Shown: piece by piece, positions 26,526 through 43,863 of the stretch
How the letters are laid out: each line of letters starts with the position of its first letter
Numbering within the stretch: position 1 is the stretch's first letter
Origin: Bolinopsis microptera
Lineage: Eukaryota; Ctenophora; Tentaculata; Lobata; Bolinopsidae
Direction: 5' to 3'
DNA length: 64,000 nt
NCBI RefSeq assembly: GCF_026151205.1
Contig: NC_087076.1
Location: 22,314,828-22,378,827 of the forward strand
Translations under genes and position numbers: made by a program
Notes under the pieces: generated by a model
The model's database searches: none
What the model saw: only the letters and a program-made list of their open reading frames with translations
What the model was told of the DNA's origin: nothing

Positions 26526-27124
26526 GTCCAGGAATGCAATTGATATTTATAGGTGGGCCCCCGCCACTGATAGATCGGTCACGATGCTGAATATAACAAG
26601 TATGATAGAACGATATCTATTAAATCACATTTACTTTCTGTCGCCAGGATGTGGCCCTTATGCGTGGTCCTCAGTGAATAAACGAAATTAGATTGCACGA
26701 AATTAAATCAGAATGCAGCCATGCATTTCAGCGTTGTGTTACGAATGCTGCGCATTATTGTTGCGCCACATAGTGGTGGCATTGTCTATCATTTAATTAT
26801 TTATTTTGAAAATTCTAAATTTGTATGTTTTCAGTTAAACAAAAAATTTCAGTTAAACAAAAATTTCAATTTTAAGCCATTTATTACAGATTAAACAAGT
26901 TTACAATAAATCAATTTGATATTTAACGGAATCCTAATTCAATGTGCAGTATGGTTGTCACTCTTAAAATAAATCAGATATAGGTTGACGGGGCAGAGGA
27001 GTGTCTGTGCTGTTCGCTATTGCTCACACCATTTGTGGAGGTGGTGTTAGTGAGTCTGGGGGTAGAAATATTACCTGTAATACGTATATCCCCAGAACTT
27101 GTACCACTTACCCATGTGGACTCT
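26526..27124. other. LINE 3' flank and unassigned DNA
   Basis: The LINE 3' untranslated region probably ends somewhere in the first 150-200 bases; no poly(A) tail is obvious. The rest is unassigned. A short ORF near 27001 has no recognisable motif. Confidence 0.4.
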
Positions 27125-28330
27125 TCAATTCGTTTCAATTGAAATCATCAACTCAATTGAAATCATCAACTCAATATCATGGACGATTTAATGGAAACAT
27201 TTTTTGGGAAAATATTGTCGTAATGTGATTAAAAATACTGCACTCAAATCTCATGTCAAGTTTCTCGAACGGAAAGTGACCATCCTAGAGGACATTGTTC
27301 AAACTTCTCAGACTATAGCAGAGATTTCAAGAAAACAACAATTTTATTAAGTATAAATTAAAGCAGACAAGAATATATTTCATATACAGGGTGGGCCAAA
27401 AGTCAGTACCCATACGTTGGCCTTAATAGCTCCGCTGTGTTTTATATTTGAGAGCTGTTGCTTTGCAGATGGCATACTGTACTTACTGGTTCGAGGATTC
27501 CGTCGTCAAAATTTGAAAATTCGAATATTTTAGACCACGCCGTCGCCCATTCAATATTAAAACACCTTTATTGTTTTCTCTGAACATGCTGAACGCCTAA
27601 TTTTTTCAGAGACGGTAGATAATCAAATGTTGCATATGATCTGAAAACATGAGGCAAAACGGATTAGAAATGACGAAGTTATCAAGCATTTTCTGTATCT
27701 CGTTAACAAAATTGACTGGGTGATTATGTGACACCGTGACACGACACCTTAATTGGGCACCCTTAATAATTCCCATATAATGTTTAACGGGGTAGTTAAC
27801 GGGGTCACCTTATCACGTGATTAGGTAAACCAATCACCTGATCACACGTAATGAATAAACTCGTTATGCTTCATATCTCGGTCATCTGAGAAGCTACAGT
27901 TCTAATTCTTTCAGGACAAACGTAATTGGAATGGCCAAACACAATTCAATAATATTTAGCTTGATCTGACTATCCAAACTATCAAATAAATGTGAAAATG
28001 AACCTCTATTTGAAAAAAATGAACGCGAATATTTTTCGAGTTGACAAATTCCTCGAACCAGTGGTAGTACTAAGTCATACCAGAAAGAAGTATTTAAATT
28101 GGGCACTCAGTGACTGAGCTATAAAGGCCAACGCATGGGTACTGACTTTTGGCCCACCCTGTATATATAACTAGCACGAACTTTAGATCAGATATCTAGG
28201 GGACTTGGAGTAGCAAAAGATTGTCCCTTTGTTAAAAGAAGAAATAAAAAACTATGTCTAGAGTTAGCTTCCTTCAACATTAAAAGTATCAAAAATATGC
28301 TTTTTGAATTTATTTGAAATTTTTAATAAA
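27125..28330 (+). mobile_element. Dispersed repeat with coiled-coil ORF remnant, copy 1 (split by a mariner-type MITE)
   Basis: The sequence from ctcttcaattc through a repeated 'aaatcatcaactcaattg' motif to acaacaattttatt is shared with 62935-63240. The conceptual product has a start MDDLMETFFGK and, one frame away, a heptad-like stretch LKSHVKFLERKVTILED IVQTSQ with frame breaks. After the inserted MITE (27387-28161) the text resumes with tatataactagcacga as in the other copy. It continues with another short open stretch (GVAKDCPFVKRRNKKLCLEL) whose family I do not know. A retroelement ORF1 is plausible but not shown. Confidence 0.5.
27387..28161. mobile_element. Tc1/mariner-type non-autonomous element, 775 bp, with TA target site
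   Basis: Terminal inverted repeats of about 45 bp start CAGGGTGGGCCAAAAGTCAG at both ends with about two mismatches, flanked by TA (27385-27386 and 28162-28163). The paralogous repeat at 63.2 kb shows the uninterrupted site, cat-atatataactagc, which verifies the insertion. No transposase was recognised in the interior. Confidence 0.9.
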
Positions 28331-28669
28331 AATGTAGTTAATATATAATTTATTAATTTTGGTGGTAAGATATTTATATTTTTCCATATAGTGATTTGAT
28401 ATTTTGTAGACATGTATGATGATGTTATGTCATAATTTTTACTTACTTACTTACTTATCAATATAATCATAATCAATTATATCAATATCAGATAAAACTA
28501 CCGGATAAATTATAAAATATTAAAATATTAATTAATTCGTTAAAACTAGCTAGCGTTAAAACTGTTTTAACCCTGCCATAGTCAGTTGAAAGTCTGATAG
28601 CATATGTTCCGTTTGATTTGACCAAACTAATGCCTTTCATTGCTTTATAATATAAATACTAATATAAAG

Positions 28670-29350
28670 CCCTTTTACCGCCGTGCGGCGGTCGCGCGTT
28701 ACTGCAAGAGCAAGGGCTCTGGATAGAGCAATATAAACATTGCCTGCGCCGCGCCAATGTAAAAAATCTTCACGCCGCGCATTTTTGTTAACGGGGATAA
28801 TTTTGATTGACGATGTCAATCCGTCGATGCGAAGCAAGAATGCTAGTTTGCGCGGCGCGTCGAAGCGGCGAAGTCCTCCAAGGATACTCGTAATCATTTA
28901 TTTAAATATATTCAAATATAAAATAGTTGCTTTAAATATTAATTGACGATGTCAATTCATTACAGCTCGGCTAGGCCTAGTAGTGCATTTCGCCGATCTA
29001 GCATAATTGAGTGCGCGGCGCGGCTCAGTAATGCATCGCGCTATAATTTTAAATATTAAACGTCGACGAGTCCAACCCGGCTTGCGTTTTGGTAGATTAT
29101 TATGTAAATTTAAACATTTTTTTAGGCAATAAAGAAATTTGCCCTGTTTCACTAAATTAAACCACTTGCCATAATAAAATATTAACAACGCAAACGAAAT
29201 AAAGTTAAACAAATATTTATATACAATCTTAATTGACGATGTCAATTCATGGCAGCTCGGCGCGGCACAATAGCGCATTTCGCCGATCTAGCCAGTGAGA
29301 AGCCTCATTGAGTGCGCGGCGCGGCACAGCAACGCATCGCGCTACAATAT
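28670..29350. repeat. GC-rich direct repeats in AT-rich DNA
   Basis: A block of about 105-115 bp beginning ttgacgatgtcaattcat and containing gcatttcgccgatctagc, gagtgcgcggcgcggc and gcatcgcgct occurs at 28940-29045 and again at 29232-29346. Fragments occur at 28675-28870 (cgccgcgc, ttgacgatgtcaatccgtcg). CpG density is far above the surroundings. Confidence 0.8.
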
Positions 29351-29605
29351 ACAATCACAAACAAAAATTATTTTCTCAAGTTTACTTTTAGTTTATAACT
29401 AATTCGTGGTTTATATTAAGCTTTTATTTTATTTATGATCAAAGAAATGTAAAACATAAAATAACACTTATTATTCTATTGAAAAACTTATGGTATTGTT
29501 TCATTGAAACTACTGTTCTAAAATGTATCATGGTTTCTGCTTGTACTTAGAACAGAAAGAAGGGAATCGTTTTTAAATTATTTTGGGGAATATTTTGACT
29601 TGATA

Positions 29606-30464
29606 GTAGAGGCTCTTACGGGCAAAAAGACGTGTTTTCTGCTACGAGTTTAGAGACCTAACCGCTAATTGGACACAATAGTATGATGTCTAAGGATCGA
29701 TAATATGTTAAGAAGTATAAATTTGGCCTTATTAGTCACGTGCTATACCAATGCGCGTTTTAAACTTTGACAGTTTATTACTCTAAGGCAAATAAAGTAA
29801 TTATATCCATATTTTGTCAGCAATAAGATCACATTATTTTCTATTTAGTGTGAAAATATGAGCTAGAACGGACATAATCTCGCTGAGTTATAGCTGTTTG
29901 AAATTTATGATGAACGCGCGGGTGCCAATTGATAACAACTAAATGCTTTTGCGCGTAGTGCGCGTCGAAAATTTGGCAAAAACGCTTGCGGAGTGACAAT
30001 ATTCAAACTTCGATTAAGTATATGAAGTGGGTACTTCTCGGAAAGGAAAAATTTAGGCAAACACGATGTGACTATTTTTGGGTTGATTTAATACAACTGC
30101 AAAAAATTATTCAAACTTAAAGCAAAAAAGTCAAAATTTTTACCACTTTTTTGGATTTTTACCTCAGAACAAATAAAGGGATTTGTTTTATTTTTATACA
30201 ATCTTGTGCGGCTGTCTTTTAGCTATCTTTATGCAAGTTTTGCCGACATGCCAACAAAATTAACTTGCTCAAAATATCAAAAAACATGGTTTTTTTGGCC
30301 TATTTTTGGCCCAAAAATCGGTTTTTTTGCGATTTTACCCCAGAACAATCAGTCCAATCATCTTGAAACCACTTTCAATCGATTCTACGGTCAAAAATAC
30401 GTCTAGTAAGGTGTATCTGGGGTCCCTAACGTATCGAGCAGACAATGCCCGTAAGAGCCTCTAC
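29606..30464. mobile_element. TA-flanked inverted-repeat element, 859 bp
   Basis: Ends GTAGAGGCTCTTACGGGCA and its exact inverse TGCCCGTAAGAGCCTCTAC are flanked by TA (29604-29605, 30465-30466). The interior has no recognisable ORF. Non-autonomous Tc1/mariner-type is the simplest reading. Confidence 0.75.
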
Positions 30465-30466
30465 TA

Positions 30467-31827
30467 TGATATAACGACTACGTTGTAATGACACAAGTGA
30501 CTGATCAACCACCTTATTTGATAGTGTTTTTGAAAATAAAGTATTTATGTTTTTAACTTATGGTGTAAATAGTTTTAGGGATTTTATTTTTCTATTTCTG
30601 ATCTATCATGCTATTTGTTCCTAAAATGCTCATTTTAGCCTATAATATTTGATTTTTATCATCATCATCATCATAATCATTTATTCATCTGGGGCGATTG
30701 CTTAACACGTCATGGACAGTTCAATTGTCCGAGAGGAACCAAATTGATTACAGACAATTTTTGTTTGAGAAAAGACAATTTTATTATTTATCACCAATTC
30801 AATACACAATCAATAAATATGTATCCAAATAAGCTTGATTTCAAAGTAAATTATACAAGTATGCTAGCAGCTAACACGCTTGCATTAATCAATAGTACAC
30901 GCTGTTGGGGTGGGTCTGACAACAGCGCCACTCACATTATCATAGCTGGTGAAAGGACCCAGGCGCTATTAAAGGACCCAGGCGCTATTATTTTGTTGTT
31001 TTCTTGAAATTGTTGTTTTCTTAAGCTTTTATGAGCCCTGGCTGACTGCTGAGAGTGGCGACGGGTCTGATATTAATTTTGTTTTCCTTATATTCCAGTA
31101 AAATGTAAGTTTTAAGTTATATGATTGTCATGTAATATTTAAGTCACAGCTGCTCGCAATACATTGATTATAAAATTGTTAAATATGCTTGTCATACACT
31201 TTTAGATACCGCGTATAAAGTAGAGTAAGTAATATGTACATATTAGCGTATATATGTACATATTAGCTCACAATAACAAATACCAATAACAAATAAAATA
31301 GAAGCATGAAGAGGTCCAAAACCAACTCAAGCATGACACCAGATTAAAACCAACATTGTCATCAGGAGCTGCAAGCTTATCATCGTATGATTCCACGTTG
31401 ATCCGTTATTATGCAGTCACCTTCAGGCGGTGTCGACAGATCATACGTCGAGAGGTTTTGACAGACTGTGCCCATAATTAAACTGAACCATTGCCCGATG
31501 GAAACATGAGTGTTAGCTAAATGAGCCGCGTAAGTGCTCGCACATTTGTGTCGATCTGGCAAGTAGCGCTTGCGTATTTTAGCTACTAAATCGCGAGTTA
31601 CATAAAATATCATTTTTTCTCCTTCAGATAAAGTGAACGGTACACCCGTGTGTAACCTGCTTTGATGGTTTGTGTGCTTGTGTGGTGGAATGAGTGTAGA
31701 ATGTAATGATCGATTGAATCTGTTTCCTTTGTGGTGTATAATGTATATTATATATGATGTGAGTGACAGGTGTAAAATGAAAAAAGATATAAATGGGGTC
31801 TTTTCATTGGAAATTGTTGAAATTTAA
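30467..31827. other. Gene-less stretch
   Basis: There is a (tca)n microsatellite at 30658-30675, a short duplication aaaggacccaggcgctatta (30951-30989), and AT-rich DNA. Nothing coding is supported. Confidence 0.5.
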
Positions 31828-33690
31828 AGGATGAGGGGACCTTAGAAAAAGTTTTTTTCTCGTGCAAATCCTTTTATTACATTAATCGTATAAACCACTT
31901 TAGTGAAATCCGCAAAGTTGTATTTCATTCGCGCGCCGAGATATCCAGCCAAAACAATTTGAACCTGTGACGTCAATTATGTGAGTTGCTCTGATCCGCG
32001 CATATAGAAATACAGGTAAAATGCGCGTGCGGGCCGACTAAATTACTAATTAAGAATAAATTAACAATTTACGATACTATCGAGCCTATAACCAATGGAG
32101 AGGAGACTTTTTATGACCGGTTGAAAAAAGAATTATCACCCTACGATAACCATGAGCCGAGATAGACCTGGAATAAGATTGAAGTCACACAGAAAGGCAT
32201 GTAAATTATGTATATCTATAGCTCCCAACGTAACACCTAGCAACTCCCTGTTTCGTACCACAGTTGATATATCAACATGTCATATCAACACAACACGGTC
32301 CTAATAAAAATGGATCGGGTAGGTATGAAATGCATGTCTTCATTCCAGTTGGACAAGCACCAAGCACCAAGCTTTTAAGTTCTAACTCACTATGTGACAC
32401 TACTTATAACGTAAGCAAGATTTGCAACTATTACACCAAGCAATATTATACCAAGCATAGCAGACGAACACATCTACATTCGTTACACTTTACACTCAAG
32501 TCACAGCAAACTAAAACGGTAAATTATAAATGAGTGTACAACTAAAGGCCGGTACACGCGCAGTGTCAAACCGCACGTGCGTACTCAGATAGGACTAGAG
32601 GCGCCAAGGGCCAGCTAGTAAAATGTCTTCTACTACATCATACATTCTTTTTAATTGTGTCCATATCGGGTTTCAAACAAGTCAAAACAAAATAGCAGTT
32701 TGTGGTTTAGTTAGCGGATGCTACTTATCTTAGCTATTTATAAATAGAAATACCTACTACAACTACAAGAAAGCCTTTCTGAGTTACATTTAACTATTAT
32801 TATTTTTTTATTTCAAAATTCAAATAAACTTTACATCAAGTTACAGTTATATTCAATAAAAAGACCACAATATCTCCTGTGAAGCAAAAACATGGAAAAA
32901 GAGAGCTAGAAAAATATTCATGATACTAAACACTACCAGACTCAGCTGGAGTGAGAAACAATATGTAAAAACATCAAGGTAAAATTTATTTCGGCTGAAC
33001 CAAAACACGGTGGCAAGACCATAATTACATTGGTGCCGACCCTACATAAAATCATTAATAAATAATCAAGAGAACAAATTTAAATGTATACGATACCTTC
33101 TTGCTACTACTCCACAAACTTACACGACATAACAACAAAATAACATAATTAAATAATATTATAATAGAACAATCTATAATCTAGCCACTCACGTACTGCG
33201 TGACGCGCCATTGTTTCGGGTTGTTTCATAAGAGTAAAAACGGCGCGTTCTACTGCAGGTGCGAGGGGCAAATTATAGAGAGTATGACATTCATAAAGTA
33301 AAATATATATATAATAATATTCCATGATGGGCTGTCTAATCAGGCCAGCATACGTCAGAAGACCAGAGAAATTATTCTTAAAGAGAATTATTCGTAACTT
33401 AGACTAATTCAGTGCAACCAAAGATACCGCTCTCGCAAACGCCAAAGGTAAAACGACGTAATTAAAACAGCTAACAGAACAAAATGTTGACACGAGCAAA
33501 GGGTGCGCGCGCACGTTGGTCTCAACACATAAGTGACGTCACAGCCCAAAATTGCTATCAGCCAATAGGAGCGCGGCGTGATATTGCACAAATTATTGAT
33601 TTCACAGTCCGGCGTATTTTTTGATTCTACACACTTTCACAGGACTTAAACGCGAATATTTGGAAGTAAATTCTAAGGTCCCCTCATCCT
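31828..33690. mobile_element. TTAA-flanked inverted-repeat element, 1863 bp
   Basis: Ends AGGATGAGGGGACCTTAGAA and its exact inverse are flanked by TTAA (31824-31827, 33691-33694), giving a perfect 24-bp inverted repeat with the target included. Near each end lies a cAMP-response-type TGACGTCA (about 31967, 33534), and near the right end is a CCAATAGG box. No transposase frame was recognised. Target choice suggests piggyBac-type mobilisation, although the terminal AGG differs from the usual CCC. Confidence 0.75.
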
Positions 33691-33694
33691 TTAA

Positions 33695-34808
33695 GTCCTG
33701 CCAGTTAATATTGTCAGGTTGGTGTTGAGCCTTCATGATAGAATGCTTCAATTGGGATTTAATTGAGCCTAGTGAACCTATTTTACCACATGCATTTGAC
33801 AGCTCAAGAAACGTATTCTAAAGATTTGACCCTTTACTCAATAACTAACCAGATTGTGAAAAGTCCTAATGACAATGTTGTGGGGAGTGTTATAAAGTTG
33901 TTGTAATCTATAAGTGTATATAATTCACCTACAAGCATAACTGCTTGGCAAGATGAGGTACATCTTTGATTGGTCAAAGGTCTTTCAACAACACAGCATC
34001 ATCACTTTCATAGTAGTCTCCGGCTTATGACGGGTTCATAGCGGTATTAAACATGTTTTTCTGGGCCCAAACATTGCTCCTACTATGCTATTACTGGTCT
34101 CTTGACTAACTCCCAATCATCTGTCCATATGGTAGTGTTTCTGGACAAATAGATGGTATACAATGCCCTCAGGCTGATCTCAGCGATCTTCATGCAGGCC
34201 TTCTTCTTCTCATATTAAAATGAAAATTCGATATAATTATCTGAATGCATACACTTATTCATTTGAATACTATTTGTGAAATGGCAAGTACCAGTGAAAG
34301 CAATGAAACACCAAGGGTATAAGGGAAGGGATATCAAACAAGGCTCCACTAGCCTAAGACACATAAACAGGGAACATATCTCCTGAAACAGTTATATAGT
34401 AGTAATTGAAAGTATTAAACTATGTTAATGGAAATACAAACATTCACACTATTTATACCAGACTTTCAGTCACTAATTAAAACAAATATAGCCGATTTTA
34501 AAAATTGCTGCAGGTTTTGATTAAAAACTTGTACTATTTTTCTTCTTTTACTAATGCACGTAAACTAGATGTTAGATCTTTTAACAGAGTTAATTAGGTC
34601 TCAATCGTGTTTAGTGGTGTATCATTAATTGATTCTGTTATACTTATATTCTATAATATTTCCTGTGCACAGTTATCATTGGGGGATTTTGATTGAAAAC
34701 CATATTTCACCATGATCAACTAATTACAATTCTGAACTGAATGTATATTTCTTTAATGATAACTGATTGTTAAAAATTGAACACAATTTATTTTTCTAGG
34801 TAGAACAC
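33695..34808. other. Upstream flank of the kinase gene
   Basis: No gene was recognised. The sequence ttatttttctag just before the kinase ATG (34788-34800) is a good 3' splice site, so a non-coding first exon probably lies upstream, here or in the mobile elements before it. Confidence 0.45.
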
Positions 34809-40472
<5,664 letters not shown>

Positions 40473-42305
40473 TCAAGTATACTGTATAGTGTATTTGTAC
40501 AGAATACTAGGTCGGTCTTTCAGAAGCTTTCTGAATTTACTCTTCAGGAGTCTGTCATTATAACATCTTGAAAGAAGTGTCCTATAAAGGGTGTTGGTAG
40601 AACACAGAAAAGAATCAAGGTCAGAGATAATGGAAGAGTAACGAAGGACCTGACCGTAAAAAACATTATAACCAACAGAAGAGGAAATATTACTGTTAGG
40701 AAAGGTGTACATGACCACAGGAAAGTTGAAGTCATCAAGTTTGTTGTAAAGCTTGGTGGCGACGTGTCCGGAGTTATTCATCGAGATGTTGATGTCGAGA
40801 TAGTTTACGGACTTATTGTCGTCACCACTCCTCTCCATAAGCAGGTCAGGTGGATAAATGGACCTGATTAGGTTAGAGAAATGCAAATAGTTCATGGTGT
40901 TGAGGTCGTCGACATATCTGCAGTTTCTTGAGAGGAGCTTAGCGAGACCGAACTTCTTTTCTTTGATTAGGTGTGTCATGTAGTTGAATTCACACTTCCC
41001 TAGCGAAAGATCAGCGAACTGGCTACTGGAATTCCCTCCCATGGGAATGCCTTTCGTTTGTCTTAAAATCTGATCCCCAAAACAAACAAAAGTGTTAAAC
41101 AGAATAAATGTAATAGCTGTTTTGAGTTTATCAGCAGAAAAACATAAGTATCCGTTATATTCCTTTTTAGAGAAAAAATTGTTGTTCTTATACAGAGAAA
41201 CACAAATAAATTTATTCGTATTACTAAAGAGGAGATCTATTAGCTCGAAAAGCAGTGACTGTACAACCTGAAGGTCTAGATTGGTATACAGAGTGGTAAA
41301 GTCGTATACCTGCATATTAAAAATCTCTAGTCTAGGCAGCCTTTCCAGGAACTGTTTAGAGCTGTTAATGCTCCAGTCGCAGTTAATTCCAGTATTGTTG
41401 TAGATAGAGTTGCAGTATTTGGAAAAGTATTCTTTTAAAACTTTTAAAGCTTTGTTGACTACAACTGATATCTGCTTAGTGGTACATTTACTGGCCCCAG
41501 CTATAAATCTAGACTTATAAGGATTCTTGTGAAGTTTAGGAATCCAAAAGATTCTCGGTAGACAAAGGTTGTCCTCGGAAACACGAATATTAAAGTTATC
41601 TTTAATGAAGTTCACATGTTCCTGAATAATATCATCCTCTACAGAGTTAACCGGATGATAAGTAGAATTGCCACGACACTCTAGAGAAGTGAGATCGTAG
41701 CCAAGTTCGTTGAGAAGGGTTAAAAGATAAAACTTCTTGCAGACAAAAACATAATTATTTGAAGCTTTATCTACGGAGCAAATAATAAAAGAAGAAGAAA
41801 GACTGTCGAGATAAGATTTAACATCATCCCTTTGTAGAATGGAATTGTAGGGAGTGAAGTTATTAGGGGAGGAGGAGAGGAAGTTAAGGCGATTGGTGAA
41901 GATCCGGGAGACCTCATCTTTCCAATCCTGGAATTCCAAACATGAAAGTCCATGCTTCCTAGCCATACGGGTGGCGAAGTTGGCTGAACACTCGTTGAGG
42001 CTCTCCAAGATTTGCTCAGGAGGAACAGACACAGGTTCCCTAAATTTGGTACCGTAACTCATGATGCCTCTTAAATCCTCGTGCTCAATGAAAGCAAGGT
42101 CACCGGTGATGATGTGGCCTCGAGGCTGATAGCAATAAGGGTTACTGGAACAGGGGCAATCACCTTCCAGGATGGAGGAAATAGTAGTATTATCAAGTGA
42201 TTTAAGGAATCTATTATAATAAAAAGCTTACGCCCGACAGGAATATCGTACTTATAGTAAACTTTTAAGGGAAGGAAAGGCGTAAGGTTTGGAGGGAGAA
42301 GAGTC
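40473..42305 (-). mobile_element. Penelope-like reverse transcriptase element, ORF with one upstream frameshift
   Basis: The main frame (40473-42062, 529 codons from its first Met) carries ICSVDKASNNYVFVCKKFYL, IPKLHKNPYKSRFIAG, VYDFTTLYTNL, KGIPMGGNSSSQFADL, the catalytic YVDD (residues 383-386), NYLDINI and LDDFNFPV. The same frame stays open upstream of that Met to about 42225 and contains CPCSSNPYC...GHIITGDLAF, a C-x-C...C...H block typical of this RT group. Before it the frame shifts by one base (around 42225): YYKYDIPVGRKLF lies in the next frame. The YVDD box and PKLHK motif favour a Penelope-like assignment over LINE or LTR types. I saw no GIY-YIG domain and no terminal repeats. The element is nested in kinase intron 5 if that gene continues. 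Confidence 0.75.
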
Positions 42306-43218
42306 AAGATCCTAGAGTCACGAATGACTGATTCTATTCGGAGTTTATCAAATATTTTAGAACAATAGTGAAAAGTGATAAACTCGCTATTAACAGAGGT
42401 GATATTAGGAGAAGAAGTGCTGTCTTGGCCAGCAAAAGATTGTATAACAAGGAAAATGGCTCCAGATTTGCAGAGGGAATGAGAGCTAAGTTGCTTGAGC
42501 TCGCCTTTTTGAAGGCTACTTATATCTTTATAAAAGCTGTATTATATTTCATGTATAATGTATATGCTGTGAGTTCGAAAAAGCGACTACTATTACTATT
42601 AATATAATGTATATTATAATTATGAGAATTGAAAATTGAGTGTTGAGTGGGTAATCTATTCGGCTTAAAAAAACATCCGCGGTTAATCGGGGTTCGCAGT
42701 AAATCGAGGTTTCTTTTGATTACATTATAATACATCCTAAGCCCTATTTGAAGGAAAGGAGATAGCCGCGGTAAATCGGGGTTGACTGTATCTCGGCTGT
42801 TATCCTGCAATGTGTGTAATACTGTGTAATGTGTGTATTTACAGGCCGTCAAATAAAACAGCTCAGTTAGAATGTGATGACAGCACATACTTCCTTACTC
42901 CTTTAAACACGTTATTGTATTATACTCACTATCTATATTTTATATTACATATAATTATATTTACATCTTAAATTGTAAGCGATTATTTCGCTTTTGTGTG
43001 AGTATCAGATTGCAGACAGTATTACATTCCACCTGATAACATTACGATGTGTCACCGGACATATATATCATGTTGCATGATCTTACACCAACATTAACAC
43101 AGCAGTGAGCTCACTGTGACGTCACTGTGACGTCACTATGATGTCACATAACAACATGCCCAAACCTGTACAGATGTAACAAGTAGTTACTAGTAATCAC
43201 ACCGTCCTGGTCACGTAC
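42306..43218. promoter_or_regulatory. Gene-less stretch with three 11-bp-spaced CRE-like sites
   Basis: No gene. TGACGTCA at 43117-43124 and 43128-43135 and TGATGTCA at 43139-43146 follow at exactly 11-bp spacing. The tract at 42660-42795 (ccgcggttaatcggggttcg and gccgcggtaaatcggggttg) looks like two degenerate transposon end sequences. Confidence 0.35.
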
Positions 43219-43352
43219 GTTGTTAGGGTGTTGTTAGGGTGTTGTTAGGGTGTTGTTAGGGTGTTGTTTGGGTGTTGTTAGGGTGTTGTTAGGATGTTGT
43301 TAGGGTGTTGTTAGGGTGTTGTTAGGATGTTGTTAGGGTGTTGTTAGGGTGT
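43219..43352. repeat. 11-bp repeat gttgttagggt, about 12 copies
   Basis: This is the same 11-mer that pads the array in kinase intron 4 (38.5-40.0 kb), here as a pure block. Each unit includes TTAGGG, the metazoan telomere hexamer, but at an 11-bp period. Variants tttgggt and taggatg occur. Confidence 0.9.
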
Positions 43353-43863
43353 GTGTCACACTCCACCCTCACAAACACTCCCAACTTCACCACTAGAGAG
43401 GAGACTGGAGAAGCCTCCTCATGCAATTCACTCCGCAAAGTAATAATAATTTCGCCGCTGTTAGTGAGTAATATTATTAATTGTCGGATAATACACAGAG
43501 AAACAGCATGTACGCTTGTAGGAGCATGTAAACAGTGCAGCGTGTACGCTTGTAGGAGGTGTACGAGTGCTCTGTCAGTATAGCAGGTAGTCTCTCAGTC
43601 ACAGAGAAACTATTTGCAGAGGACGCGGAATGTATTCTAGACGGTCTCTGGAATGTTCCTCAGCAGTGTGTTGCACGTTGCAGGCCTCTAACAGAACGTG
43701 TGGGCCTCTAACTGTGTGCTCAGCACGTATTATAATGTTTAGTACGTTGAGAGATAGCAGTCAGCAGTGAGTGAGTGTGTCAACTCTTCAGCAATTCTAG
43801 CGCGGGTTGGAATGGGGGATTTGTGTGATTCTATTAGAAGTAGAGGAGTATTGCAATTCTAGC
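43353..43863. other. Unassigned spacer
   Basis: Mixed-composition DNA with a short duplication of 'cagc(a/g)tgtacgcttgtagga' (43506-43560). An ORF from 43338 has no recognisable family. Confidence 0.4.

Noticed and set aside
42660-42795. Possible pogo/Tigger-type terminal repeats (gtcaaccccgatttaccgcg on minus)
   Set aside because: Two degenerate copies are in direct rather than inverted order, and no TA-flanked partner was found.
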